Shown: positions 17,561 through 26,379 of the stretch, piece by piece | Layout: every line of letters starts with the position of its first letter | How positions within the stretch are numbered: the stretch's first letter is position 1 | From: an uncultured Atopobium sp. | GTDB taxonomy: Bacteria; Actinomycetota; Coriobacteriia; Coriobacteriales; Atopobiaceae | NCBI GenBank assembly: GCA_937990665.1 | Contig: CALKRF010000121.1 | Coordinates: 1-49,080, forward strand | DNA length: 49,080 nt | Direction of reading: 5' to 3' | Made by a program: the position numbers and the translations under genes | The notes under the pieces: model-generated | What the model saw: only the letters and a program-made list of their open reading frames with translations | Database searches by the model: none | What the model was told of the DNA's origin: nothing

Positions 17561-18405
17561 TGCGCACATACGATACAGAAACGCTTAAGCATCTCCAGCA
17601 AGTTGAGCTGATGATTTTAAAGGACTTCGTAGACACGTGCGAAGCCAACAACATCCGCTATTTTGGTTTTGGCGGCACCGCGATTGGCGCCCTTCGTCAT
17701 AAGGGATTTATTCCTTGGGACGATGATATTGATGTTTGTCTTCCTGCAGAAGACTTCAACAAACTCTTAGATATCTATGATAAAGAGTGGTCAGAAAAGT
17801 ATTCGATCATGAATACTGAGAGGGACATCAACTATCCATTCCCAACCACGCGCATTATGCTCAAAGGAACACAGTTCTGCGAAGAAGCACTTGCGCCACT
17901 TCCTCTTGACCTTGGTATTTTCCTAGATGTCTACTGCTTTGATAATGTTTCGGATGACGAGAAGGAATATCAGAAGCAGGCATTTGACGCGTGGTTCTGG
18001 TCACATATGCGCATTTTAGTTGACGTTCCTCGTCCTGTTATTTTGGCCGACGGCATCAAAGGAAAGCTCTTAAAAGCAGCGGTTACTATGGGTAGAGGAG
18101 TTTGCAAACTTCTACATCTCTCTACTCAGAAAATGTATGAGCGTGAGCAGGAAGCTCGTAACCGCTTTGCTCACGTTAAGACAAAAAGAATTGCCTATCT
18201 TCACGATACCAATAGGTTTATGAACACCTATCCAATCGACGAGGTTTTTCCTGTTGATAAGCTTGATTTTGATGGAATTCAAGTAGCGTTCCCTAACCAA
18301 AATGATAAATTCCTTAGGATGCTTTACGGCGATTATATGCAGATGCCTCCAGTTGAGAAGCGTAAAAACCACTATCCAGCTCGTTTGGATTTTGGTCCCT
18401 ACTAG
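17560..18405 (+). CDS. LicD-family phosphotransferase (first copy)
   Basis: A 281-residue LicD protein. LicD proteins transfer phosphocholine, or other phospho groups, from a CDP-linked donor to surface glycans. The signature FGGTAIGALRHKGFIPWDDD (37-56) and DDDIDV (54-59) are the nucleotidyltransferase-fold metal site. The C-terminus has the YGDYMQMPP motif shared with the second LicD at 22318. The start overlaps the rfbB stop. It is the last gene of the rfbA-rfbD-rfbB-licD run and is followed by a terminator. Confidence 0.93.
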   Translation: MRTYDTETLKHLQQVELMILKDFVDTCEANNIRYFGFGGTAIGALRHKGFIPWDDDIDVCLPAEDFNKLLDIYDKEWSEKYSIMNTERDINYPFPTTRIMLKGTQFCEEALAPLPLDLGIFLDVYCFDNVSDDEKEYQKQAFDAWFWSHMRILVDVPRPVILADGIKGKLLKAAVTMGRGVCKLLHLSTQKMYEREQEARNRFAHVKTKRIAYLHDTNRFMNTYPIDEVFPVDKLDFDGIQVAFPNQNDKFLRMLYGDYMQMPPVEKRKNHYPARLDFGPY

Positions 18406-18439
18406 GCTCTTCTCGCTTGTAAGCAATACATAAAAGGTA

Positions 18440-18465
18440 AAACGGCATCTTTGATGCCGTTTTTT
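18440..18465 (+). terminator. Intrinsic terminator after the first licD
   Basis: AAACGGCATC / GATGCCGTTT, a perfect stem with loop TTT, running into a T run to 18465. Confidence 0.92.
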
Positions 18466-18504
18466 GTTAGATTGGCAGTCTTTGGCAATCCTCTAAAGTT
18501 ATTA

Positions 18505-18553
18505 TGTTCAAAATATGTTTACACTTGTATAAATTTGAACAAATGAGTATTAT
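18505..18553 (+). promoter_or_regulatory. Candidate promoter with inverted repeat upstream of the licCA fusion
   Basis: TGTTCAAA (18505-18512) and TTTGAACA (18534-18541) form a perfect 8-bp inverted repeat. Between and beyond them lies a candidate -35 TTGTAT (18525-18530) and, 17 bases on, -10 TATTAT (18548-18553). The downstream gene begins with a winged-helix domain, so binding of its own product here is possible. This is an inference only. Confidence 0.4.
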
Positions 18554-18616
18554 TACTAGAGTAAATTGGTTCAATAGTTTATTCATGCAGTTAATTGGTC
18601 TTCATTTGGAGGAACC

Positions 18617-20407
18617 GTGGCACTGACAAAGAACGTTTTTTCCGTACTTAAAACCATTGCTCAGTCTAACGAGAAGCTCAATCAAAGGCTGCTTGCAGAA
18701 CATACAGACCTTTCCCTTGGATCTGTTAACTCAGCAGTCAAAACACTGGAGGATCAGGGTCTTATTGACGATAGTCTAATTACACCAAAGGGTCTTGAAG
18801 CTCTGAAACCTTATGAGGTTAAGAATGCCATTATTATGGCAGCTGGTCTGTCTTCTCGCTTTGCACCTATTTCATATGAGAAGCCAAAGGGTGTCCTGAA
18901 GGTTCGTGGAGAAGTTCTGATCGAGCGCCAGATTCATCAGTTGCTTGAAGCTGGTATTACTGACATCACCGTTGTTGTGGGTTATAAGAAGGAGTACTTC
19001 TTCTATCTGGAGGAGAAGTATGGCGTCAAGATTGTTGTTAACCCAGATTATGCAACAAGAAATAACAACTCTACGCTTTGGTATGTGAAAGATCAGCTTG
19101 ATAATACGTATATCTGCTCGTCAGATGACTACTTTACTCAGAATCCATTTGAACACTATGTCTATGAGGCTTATTACTCAGCAACGTATGTTGCAGGAGA
19201 AACTGATGAGTGGTGCCTTAAAGAGGGACGTGGTGGACGTATTACTGGCGTAGAAATTGGCGGTTCAAATTCTTGGATTATGCTTGGTCACGTCTATTTT
19301 GACAGGCAATTCTCAAAGAAGTTTGTAGATATTCTTGAGGCTGTCTACGACAAGCCAGAAACCGTTGATATGCTCTGGGAAGAGATTTACGTCCGTCATA
19401 TCAAAGAGCTTTCCATGACCATTAGAAAGTATCCTGACGGTGTTATTTACGAGTTTGATTCCCTTGATGAGCTTCGTCAGTTTGACCCAGCATTTATTGA
19501 GAACATCGACTCAGAGATTTTTGACAACATTGTCTCGGTGCTTCATTGCCAGAAGAAGGATATCCACGGTTTCTATCCTCTAAAACAGGGACTTACCAAT
19601 TTATCTGCTCACTTTATTGTGGGATATGGTGATGATGCTCAGGAGTATGTCTACAGGCATCCAGGTGTTGGTACCGAGAAACTCGTTGATCGTGCAGCTG
19701 AAGAAGCTGGTCTTCGACTTGCTCGTGAGCTTGGCCTAGACAACACCTTTATTTACGAGGACCAAAAAGAAGGTTGGAAGATTTCCAAGTTTGTGAAAAA
19801 CGCTCAGAATCTTGATCCTCATAATCCTGAGCAGCTCAAGCGCGCAATGGAAATGGGTTATAAATTGCATCATAGCGGCGCGTCACTTGATCGTTCTTTT
19901 GACTTTGTCAACGAGGGTCTTAATTACGAGAAACTCCTGCTTGAAGAGGGTCCTATTGAGATTCCTGGCTACTATGAGCTTCGCGAGAAGGTCCTGCGCT
20001 TGAAGAAGTTTGCAGACGCAGATCAGTATCCAATTGTTATTTCACACAATGATTTCTTCTATCTGAATTTCTTGATTGATGAGGCTGGTACCTACAGCCT
20101 TATTGACTGGGAATATGCAGGCATGTCAGATGAGGCAAATGACTTTGGTACTTTTACGGTTTGCTGCGAGCTTACTGATGATGAGGCAAATGCTGCTATT
20201 GATTACTACTTTGGACAAGAGGCAACGTTTGAGCAGCGCAGACACTTCTGGAGCTATGTAGTCTTTGCCGGTTGGTGCTGGTATCTCTGGTCTCTGGTTA
20301 AGGAAGCAGAGGGCGAGAACGTAGGCGAGTGGTTCTTCATTTACTATCGCTACGCTGCAAACAATATTGATCGTGTTCTTTCTTGGTACGAAGACGCTCA
20401 GAACTAA
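18617..20407 (+). CDS. HTH-LicC-LicA fusion (phosphocholine cytidylyltransferase/choline kinase)
   Basis: A 596-residue three-part protein. Residues 1-65 form a winged-helix DNA-binding module (NQRLLAEHTDLSLGSVNSAVKTLEDQGLI). Residues about 70-290 are a LicC-like nucleotidyltransferase: AAGLSSRFAPISYEKPKGVL (75-94) with the Lys of KPKG, NPDY, and SSDDYF as a metal site. Residues about 320-596 are a LicA-like choline kinase with SHNDFFYLNFL (Brenner-type catalytic motif, about 474) and LIDWEYAG (metal-binding Asp, about 496). Together these would phosphorylate choline and activate it as CDP-choline for the LicD enzymes. The GTG start has GGAGG 4 bases upstream. The LicB-like permease follows after 18 bases. 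Confidence 0.9.
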   Translation: MALTKNVFSVLKTIAQSNEKLNQRLLAEHTDLSLGSVNSAVKTLEDQGLIDDSLITPKGLEALKPYEVKNAIIMAAGLSSRFAPISYEKPKGVLKVRGEVLIERQIHQLLEAGITDITVVVGYKKEYFFYLEEKYGVKIVVNPDYATRNNNSTLWYVKDQLDNTYICSSDDYFTQNPFEHYVYEAYYSATYVAGETDEWCLKEGRGGRITGVEIGGSNSWIMLGHVYFDRQFSKKFVDILEAVYDKPETVDMLWEEIYVRHIKELSMTIRKYPDGVIYEFDSLDELRQFDPAFIENIDSEIFDNIVSVLHCQKKDIHGFYPLKQGLTNLSAHFIVGYGDDAQEYVYRHPGVGTEKLVDRAAEEAGLRLARELGLDNTFIYEDQKEGWKISKFVKNAQNLDPHNPEQLKRAMEMGYKLHHSGASLDRSFDFVNEGLNYEKLLLEEGPIEIPGYYELREKVLRLKKFADADQYPIVISHNDFFYLNFLIDEAGTYSLIDWEYAGMSDEANDFGTFTVCCELTDDEANAAIDYYFGQEATFEQRRHFWSYVVFAGWCWYLWSLVKEAEGENVGEWFFIYYRYAANNIDRVLSWYEDAQN

Positions 20408-20425
20408 GGGCAAAAGGGGAAAATT

Positions 20426-21373
20426 ATGTATTACGGTCTTTTAAGCGGTATTCTTTGGGCGGTTGATACCGTTATTCTTGGTGTTGCTCTTGGTATGAGT
20501 CCTTATGTTGATTCAGCTCAGGCGTCATTTGCCAGCGCATTCATGCACGATTTCTTTGCTGCTGCAGTTCTTTTAGTCATGATGGCTCAGAAGGGAAGAC
20601 TTAAAGACACCCTTGAGGCAGCAAAAACAAAGAGTGGTCGTGTAGTCATGCTTGGCGCACTCCTGGGTGGACCAATTGGTATGAGTGGTTACTTAGCTGC
20701 TATTAATACCATTGGACCTGGTTATACCGCTGCTATTTCAGCTTTCTATCCTGCAGTTGGTTCGGTTTTAGCATGGCTTTTGCTCAAAGAAAAGATGAAC
20801 TTAAAGCAGGTTATTGCCCTTATCGTTGCTCTTGTTGGCGTCATGGTTATTGGTCTCTCAACGGCAGCAGGCGAGGGTAACGGAAACGTTCTTGTGGGTA
20901 TCTTGGGCGTTGCTGCTTGTGTCTTTGGCTGGGGCTCTGAGGCGGTTATTTTGGCTTGGGGCATGCAAGACGATGCTGTTGATAATGAGACTGCTCTTCA
21001 GATTAGGGAAACCACCTCTGCATTTGCATACGGTCTTCTCATCTTGCCATTGGCTGGTTCCGTTGATTTTGCTGCACAGGTTGCTCTGACTCCTGCTAAT
21101 GGCGTTGTGTTTATTGCTGCTCTTGCAGGTACCGCCTCATATCTCTTCTACTACAAGGCAATTGACGCCATCGGTGCTTCTCGCGGTATGGCACTGAACA
21201 TTTCTTACTCTGCGTGGTCGGTCATTTTTGCAGCTCTTGCTGGTATTATCCTGCCAACAATTATGCCTGAAGCAATTCCATCTCCACTGGTTGTAATTTG
21301 CTGCATTGTTATTATTGTAGGAACGGTTCTTTCTGCAACTCCAGACTGGAGTGAGCTCTTTAGTAAAGAGTAG
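20426..21373 (+). CDS. LicB-like choline permease (DMT superfamily)
   Basis: A 315-residue protein with about ten hydrophobic segments in two EamA-like repeats. The first repeat ends in YPAVGSVLAWLLLKEK, a classic EamA signature, and the second contains ASYLFYYKAIDAIGASRGMALN. Such proteins are LicB-type choline uptake systems when found beside licA and licC. Here it directly follows the LicC-LicA fusion, so choline import is the likely job. The RBS AGGGGA precedes the ATG. The pair ends at a strong terminator. Confidence 0.85.
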   Translation: MYYGLLSGILWAVDTVILGVALGMSPYVDSAQASFASAFMHDFFAAAVLLVMMAQKGRLKDTLEAAKTKSGRVVMLGALLGGPIGMSGYLAAINTIGPGYTAAISAFYPAVGSVLAWLLLKEKMNLKQVIALIVALVGVMVIGLSTAAGEGNGNVLVGILGVAACVFGWGSEAVILAWGMQDDAVDNETALQIRETTSAFAYGLLILPLAGSVDFAAQVALTPANGVVFIAALAGTASYLFYYKAIDAIGASRGMALNISYSAWSVIFAALAGIILPTIMPEAIPSPLVVICCIVIIVGTVLSATPDWSELFSKE

Positions 21374-21395
21374 GTTAGCTTTATCCAAACAAACT

Positions 21396-21432
21396 AAAAA
21401 GACCCGTAGCTGTTGAGCTGCGGGTCTTTTTG
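21396..21432. terminator. Bidirectional terminator between licB-like and GT2 genes
   Basis: AAAAAGACCCGTAGC / GCTGCGGGTCTTTTT with loop TGTTGA. The A and T runs fit termination in both directions between convergent genes. Confidence 0.92.
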
Positions 21433-21450
21433 TGAAGAGAATAGATGGAG

Positions 21451-22254
21451 TTAGCCGTTACTCTTCTGGCCGCTCTTATAGGCCATGTTAATGAGCTTGG
21501 CCACAGGAGTTGGCCAGAACTTCTTGAGCATCTCAAGGTCCTCCTTTTCACGACGATTGTCGTGAATAAGGTGGCTGGTTTCAGAGTCTTCATGGATTCG
21601 ATGAAGCATCAGCACACGGGTGTCGTACAAGAAATCACCCTCACGTTTGCTGATTGCCTCCCATGCTTCCCAATCCAGGTTAGAGCCAAATCCAGCCTTG
21701 AAAACAGGAGTCTCAAGATTGGGGAGGACTAGCGTGGTGCTTGGACAGCAAATGGCACAGCCCAGCTCAAGCGCACGACGTTTAGCCCATGCTTTACCTG
21801 CATTTTCTGGCTTTGAGAGCGAGTACAAGAGACGACGCTTAACCTTAAGCAGACGATTTTCAAGAACTTCTTCGCCGTCGCGCAGCTCTCCGTAATTGGT
21901 GAAGTAAATCAGTGGGCGAGAAGAACTATTTACACGTTCAAGCATGTTCTCTGCATAAGAAGGCTTATAGAGGTCATCCTGGTGCGCAATGGTTACCAAA
22001 GGAGTTGTGCAAACGCTGACGGCAAAGTTCCAGTCGCCAGCAATGCCTCCTGGACCGGGATTAACATGCATGGGAATGTTGTACTTCTTGCAAAGAGACT
22101 GAATCAGTTCATTTGGTGTTGAAGTAGCCAAAAGAATATTCGTAGACAGTGTCTGCTCTTTGAGCGAGAGAATGCACTCTTCTAGATAGGGGCTCTCGCC
22201 ATAAGCGCAGACAGCAAACGTGTGATCCTGAGGTGTATACATTGCTACATCCAA
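21451..22254 (-). CDS. Family 2 glycosyltransferase
   Basis: A 267-residue single-domain GT-A enzyme that would transfer a sugar from a nucleotide donor to a surface glycan intermediate. AVCAYGESPYLEECILSL (about 14-31) is the N-terminal donor-binding strand and HQDDLYKP (91-98) is the metal-binding DxD equivalent. The C-terminal part has LDWEAWEAI and a His-rich catalytic region (MLHRIHEDSETS). No membrane segment is evident. The start is uncertain: TTG at 22254 has GGAG 8 bases upstream, while ATG at 22242 has only a weak site. It is divergent from the second licD and convergent with licB-like. Confidence 0.85.
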   Translation of the reverse strand: MDVAMYTPQDHTFAVCAYGESPYLEECILSLKEQTLSTNILLATSTPNELIQSLCKKYNIPMHVNPGPGGIAGDWNFAVSVCTTPLVTIAHQDDLYKPSYAENMLERVNSSSRPLIYFTNYGELRDGEEVLENRLLKVKRRLLYSLSKPENAGKAWAKRRALELGCAICCPSTTLVLPNLETPVFKAGFGSNLDWEAWEAISKREGDFLYDTRVLMLHRIHEDSETSHLIHDNRREKEDLEMLKKFWPTPVAKLINMAYKSGQKSNG

Positions 22255-22317
22255 TCGATTAGCTCCGATGTTTAGTATTATAAGAATGTTATCGGACGAT
22301 GGCGAATGGGAGCCTTT

Positions 22318-23241
22318 GTGGAGTCTGACGGATATAAGACATACGAGAACCCCAATGAGCTAAGAAAGATTCAGATTCTTTCTACGCTTTTGATGGATGA
22401 GCTTGACCGCGTCTGTACGGAGCTTGATATTTCGTATCAGGCGTACGGCGGAACTGCTATTGGCGCTGTGAGGCACAAAGGCTTTATTCCTTGGGATGAT
22501 GATGTAGATATCTCGATGTTCCGCGAGGACTATGAGATTTTTTTGGAGAAGGCACCAGCACTTCTTCGTCCAGATTTTTGCATTCAAAACGGAAGAAAAG
22601 ACAATTTCTTTCCAGCAGTTAATACAAACCTCTCTTTAAAGGGAACAGTTTGCGTCCCTGACGAGTTTATGACCTGCCCTTTTACGTACGCTATCTCAAT
22701 TGGAATTTTCCCCTTTGATAAAATTCCGGCGGATCTAAAGAAGCTGGCTAAGATTAAGCGCCAAACATGGTTCTGGGGACGCTTGAACTTCCTGCTGGTT
22801 ACTCCAACACCTCGTGTGCCTTTAGTTGGCTGGAAAAAGAAAGTTGCTCTTGCAGGATGCTTTGTCATTCATCACGCCTTGAAGCTTTTTAGGGTTTCAT
22901 CTGCGTACATTCAACGTAAATGGGATCAGGCGGCACGTGCTGCAGAGGGCGAGAATACCACTCATTACGCAAGCTTTGTCGAACCTGATCCAGAGAACTG
23001 GTCAATGGACAAAGAGGATGTATTTCCAATGGTTCGCGTTCCTTTTGAGGACATTACCACTACGCTTCCAAAGGAATATGACAAGCTTTTAACCAGGGGA
23101 TACGGGGATTACATGCAGCTTCCTCCAGAGAAGGATCGTAAAAACCATCATCCTGGTGCGCTCGATTTTGGTAAGTGGAAAGATGTAGACGTTACCAAGG
23201 GAAGCCGTCAGGCATTTGAAGACTTTGGTCAGAAAAGCTAA
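22318..23241 (+). CDS. LicD-family phosphotransferase (second copy)
   Basis: A 307-residue LicD protein related to the first copy: YGGTAIGAVRHKGFIPWDDD (43-62) with the DDDVD metal site (60-64) and YGDYMQLPPEKDRKNHHPGALDFG at the C-terminus. Two LicD enzymes could decorate different sugars or positions. I prefer GTG at 22318, with GGGAG 5 bases upstream; the ATG at 22306 lacks an RBS. The flippase gene follows after 2 bases, so the two are coupled. Confidence 0.92.
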   Translation: MESDGYKTYENPNELRKIQILSTLLMDELDRVCTELDISYQAYGGTAIGAVRHKGFIPWDDDVDISMFREDYEIFLEKAPALLRPDFCIQNGRKDNFFPAVNTNLSLKGTVCVPDEFMTCPFTYAISIGIFPFDKIPADLKKLAKIKRQTWFWGRLNFLLVTPTPRVPLVGWKKKVALAGCFVIHHALKLFRVSSAYIQRKWDQAARAAEGENTTHYASFVEPDPENWSMDKEDVFPMVRVPFEDITTTLPKEYDKLLTRGYGDYMQLPPEKDRKNHHPGALDFGKWKDVDVTKGSRQAFEDFGQKS

Positions 23242-23243
23242 CT

Positions 23244-24494
23244 ATGACTATTGATACTTCTGCGGAACAGCTTAAGAAAAACTACTTCTGGAATACGCTT
23301 GGTTCTTTAATGAACGCTGCCTCAACAGTGCTTATGTTGATGGTGGTTACGCGTACCATGGGAGCTGCTGCCGGTGGTGTTTTCTCGCTTGCGTATGCTG
23401 TTGCTCAGCAGCTTATGGTTATTGGTCACTTTGAAATTAGGACGTATCAGGTTACCGATACAGAAGAAGTGTTCTCGTTTGGTGTGTATCTTGCGGCACG
23501 AATCATCACAACTGGTTTGATGGTTGCGGGAATCATTATCTTTACCCTGCAGTCTCAAGGATTGAGCTACGAGGGAGTGCTGTATGCCCTCATTGCATCA
23601 CTTCGTTTATTTGACGTTGTAGAAGATGTTTTCCACGGCATGTTCCAACAACATGGTCGCTTAGATATTGCTGGTAGAGCATTCTTTTATCGTGTTCTTG
23701 CAACCGTTGTTGGCTTTGCGGTAGGTGTGCTTCTTACAAAGAATTTGCTTGTTGGCGCAGCTCTTTCTTTTGTTGCATCACTGGTAGTTATGATTGCGCT
23801 TGTCATTCCTCCTACCAAGAAGATGGCAACGCTTAAGCCTACCTTTGACTTTAAGCAAATTACAAAGCTGTTGGTTACCACCGCTCCATTATTTGCTGGT
23901 TCATTCTTGCTAACGTACGTTGTTGGTGCACCTCGTTATGCGCTGGGCGCTTTGAGTGATCAGGCGCTTCTTACATTCTTTACAGCATTAGCCATGCCTG
24001 CCATGGTTATCAATCTTCTAAGTAACTTTGTCTTTAAGCCACTGCTCACTCAAATGGCCGAATATTGGAATAATCAGCAGGACAAGCAGTTTGTAGGTCT
24101 GATTCTTAAAGGATTTGCGGTAGTTGCTTTGGCTACTGTTGTTTCTATGGCCCTGGCTTGGCCTCTAGGAGCTCCGGTTCTTGGACTTTTGTATGGTCTT
24201 GATTTTGAGCCATACAAGTTTGAGCTTTTGCTATTGCTCTTTGGTGGTCTGCTCAATGCTCTTACCGTTATTTTGTACTATGCCGTAGTAACTATGCGTA
24301 AGCAGGTTGCCGTCTTTGTAAGCTACGCTGCAGGTGCAGGCTTTGCTGCGCTTACCGGGGGATGGTTTGTGGGCAATTTTGGCATCATGGGAGCGTGTGT
24401 GCTTTATGATGCTTCGCTTGCAATTCTCGCTCTGGTATTTGGCATTTTCTGCTTCTTGGGATTTAAAGATCAAAAGAAAAAGTCCGCTGCGTAA
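23244..24494 (+). CDS. Polysaccharide flippase-type membrane protein
   Basis: A 416-residue protein with about twelve hydrophobic segments, of the MATE/Wzx-like polysaccharide export superfamily. The N-terminus (KNYFWNTLGSLMNAASTVLMLMVVTRTMG.AAGGVFSLAYA) is the usual flippase start. It probably moves a lipid-linked glycan unit across the membrane, and lies directly after the second licD. No strong RBS is seen; translation is probably coupled to the upstream stop. The stop codon lies inside the terminator hairpin. Confidence 0.88.
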   Translation: MTIDTSAEQLKKNYFWNTLGSLMNAASTVLMLMVVTRTMGAAAGGVFSLAYAVAQQLMVIGHFEIRTYQVTDTEEVFSFGVYLAARIITTGLMVAGIIIFTLQSQGLSYEGVLYALIASLRLFDVVEDVFHGMFQQHGRLDIAGRAFFYRVLATVVGFAVGVLLTKNLLVGAALSFVASLVVMIALVIPPTKKMATLKPTFDFKQITKLLVTTAPLFAGSFLLTYVVGAPRYALGALSDQALLTFFTALAMPAMVINLLSNFVFKPLLTQMAEYWNNQQDKQFVGLILKGFAVVALATVVSMALAWPLGAPVLGLLYGLDFEPYKFELLLLLFGGLLNALTVILYYAVVTMRKQVAVFVSYAAGAGFAALTGGWFVGNFGIMGACVLYDASLAILALVFGIFCFLGFKDQKKKSAA

Positions 24495-24505
24495 GCGGAC
24501 TTTTT
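24477..24505. terminator. Terminator overlapping the flippase stop codon, likely bidirectional
   Basis: AAAAAGTCCGCT / AGCGGACTTTTT with loop GCGTA. The stem starts inside the last codons (Lys-Lys-Ser-Ala-Ala-stop), so the coding sequence doubles as terminator. The A and T runs also suit the convergent DUF2304 gene. Confidence 0.9.
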
Positions 24506-24554
24506 AAATAAAACACAGGTAGATGAGCATGCTGCCAGAGGATCGACGCGTCGT

Positions 24555-24941
24555 TTATACGCGCGTACGCTGGTTAAGATCAGTTACAAAATCAAGGTTT
24601 TTCTCGTCTCGTGCATCTTTGTCACGCAGAGCAAGCTCAGCTGAAAGCTGCTCAACCTTATAGGTGAGCTTGGAGATTGCACAGGACTGATGGAAAATCC
24701 TGATAAGCATCATCACAATAACCAGCATCAAAACAAAGTTTGCGGGACTCATAAAGCCAAAAAGCCCAGCAAAGAAATACGCAAGCTGGGGGATAAGCGC
24801 AAACAAAACAAGGATTCCTGCGGAAACAACCCAATACACAGAGTCGGAGATACGAATCTTTGATTTACGGACGCTATTGATGACAATGCCCATGGCAAAT
24901 AGGGCGCCAATAAGCAGCAGAATTCTCAGAACTAAAGTCAT
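24555..24941 (-). CDS. DUF2304 small membrane protein
   Basis: A 128-residue protein with three hydrophobic segments (about 3-21, 36-58, 65-85) and a charged helical C-terminus (KVEQLSAELALRDKDARDEKN), matching DUF2304. Such proteins occur beside dolichyl-phosphate-mannose-synthase-like GT2 enzymes, and here the partner lies 9 bases upstream. A role as membrane partner of the glycosyltransferase is inferred. AAGGTGG precedes the ATG. Confidence 0.85.
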   Translation of the reverse strand: MTLVLRILLLIGALFAMGIVINSVRKSKIRISDSVYWVVSAGILVLFALIPQLAYFFAGLFGFMSPANFVLMLVIVMMLIRIFHQSCAISKLTYKVEQLSAELALRDKDARDEKNLDFVTDLNQRTRV

Positions 24942-24950
24942 GGTGCCACC

Positions 24951-25631
24951 TTATCTAAACCACTGGAAGAGCAAAAGTGAGAGACACGTGCGAGCCATGT
25001 ACATAATTGAGTTGTAGAAGCTCAAGTAGGACTCGCCGCCTTGACGCTCACGCATTTCAGTTTCAATCTCGACAACCTTTGCACCGCGGCGCATCAGCAA
25101 CGAGATGGTGTCTGGCTCGGGGGAGAAGTCAAAGGAGCGCGCATACGTCTCAATAAGGCCGCGGTCGTACATACGCATGCCTGACGTGGGGTCAGTGATA
25201 GTCTGACCAGTGCTTGTTTTGATAAGCCAAGAAATAAGCTTGGAGCCAATCTCTCGGGGAGAATTTCCGCGCGGCTTGGTGACAAAACGGGAAGCAATAA
25301 CAATGTTTGCTCCCTCGTTTACCATTGCCTGGGCCATAGGAGCAATGTACTCAGGCCTGTGCTGGCCATCGGAGTCAAACTGCACCACTGCATCGTAGCC
25401 ATGCTCTTTTGCATAGCGCATACCGGCCCTAAAGCCAGCAGAAAGACCACCATTAACAGGTAAATTAAGGTAGTTAAATCCACGCTCTTTACAGATGTCC
25501 AGTGTGCGGTCAGCGGAGCCGTCGTTGATTATGATGTAATCAACTTGAGGGGCTACCTGGCACAACTCTGTAATAGTTGAAGCAATGCAGGCTTCTTCGT
25601 TGTAAGCGGGAACGACTGCAAGAATTCTCAC
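24951..25631 (-). CDS. Family 2 glycosyltransferase, polyprenyl-phosphate type
   Basis: A 226-residue enzyme resembling dolichyl-phosphate mannose synthases: VVPAYNEE (7-14), NDGSAD (36-41), FDSDGQH (85-91, the DxD metal site) and ERQGGESYLSF near the end. It would load a sugar on a polyprenyl phosphate for use on the outer face. GTG at 25631 is preferred because AAAGG lies 7 bases before it, whereas it directly abuts the ATG at 25637. It forms a two-gene unit with DUF2304. Confidence 0.87.
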   Translation of the reverse strand: MRILAVVPAYNEEACIASTITELCQVAPQVDYIIINDGSADRTLDICKERGFNYLNLPVNGGLSAGFRAGMRYAKEHGYDAVVQFDSDGQHRPEYIAPMAQAMVNEGANIVIASRFVTKPRGNSPREIGSKLISWLIKTSTGQTITDPTSGMRMYDRGLIETYARSFDFSPEPDTISLLMRRGAKVVEIETEMRERQGGESYLSFYNSIMYMARTCLSLLLFQWFR

Positions 25632-25747
25632 AAGCATCCTTTGAATTGCAAATTACACGTTAACTGCATGAATATCATAGCTCAAAAGCCTTATTAATCT
25701 TGACTCGTATATAGTAGATTACCTAAAGAAATCGAAAGGTGAACGCT

Positions 25748-26353
25748 ATGGAGTTTCCAAAAGAGCTTAAAAACCCTATTCAGTCGGGCAATTTTACGTT
25801 TTATGACACCTCGATTGAAGGTGTAAAGGTTGTGGACGTAAAGCTGTACGGTGATGCTCGTGGTGGCTTTATGGAGACCTATCGTGAGGAAAACTTTGTT
25901 GCTGGCGGCATTGATGCTTCATTTGTGCAGGACAATCAGTCTTACTCCGTTCAGGGTGTGCTCCGTGGCCTTCACTTCCAGATTGAGCATCCACAGGCAA
26001 AGCTTGTGCGCGTAATCTCCGGCACTGTCTTTGACGTTGCGGTTGACCTGCGAGAGGGAAGTCCAACCTGGGGTCAGTGGGAAGGCGTTGTTTTGTCCGC
26101 GGAGAACCGCAGGCAGTTCTTTGTTCCTCGCGGCTTTGCCCACGGTTTCTTGGTACTCTCCGAGACTGCGGAGTTCTGCTACAAGTGTGACGACATCTAT
26201 CACCCAGGTGATGAGGGCGGCATTATGTGGAACGATCCAGAGCTTGGCGTTGAGTGGCCAGCGTTTCTTGGCGAGAAAACCTTAGATCCTGCAAAGGTTA
26301 TTCTTTCCGACAAAGATAAGATTCATCCAGCACTTTCTTCACTTAAGAAGTAG
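25748..26353 (+). CDS. rfbC: dTDP-4-dehydrorhamnose 3,5-epimerase
   Basis: A 201-residue cupin-fold epimerase acting on dTDP-4-keto-6-deoxyglucose, the third step of dTDP-rhamnose synthesis. VLRGLHFQ (71-78) holds the catalytic His76, and RGFAHGFLVLSE and YKCDDIYHPGDEGG are family motifs. The ATG at 25748 has AAAGGTG at a good distance; the GTG at 25739 abuts it. It is separated from rfbA-rfbD-rfbB by about 8 kb of glycan genes, but completes the pathway. Confidence 0.95.
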   Translation: MEFPKELKNPIQSGNFTFYDTSIEGVKVVDVKLYGDARGGFMETYREENFVAGGIDASFVQDNQSYSVQGVLRGLHFQIEHPQAKLVRVISGTVFDVAVDLREGSPTWGQWEGVVLSAENRRQFFVPRGFAHGFLVLSETAEFCYKCDDIYHPGDEGGIMWNDPELGVEWPAFLGEKTLDPAKVILSDKDKIHPALSSLKK

Positions 26354-26379
26354 TAAGCGCTAAAGGCAAGTTAGGTAGT

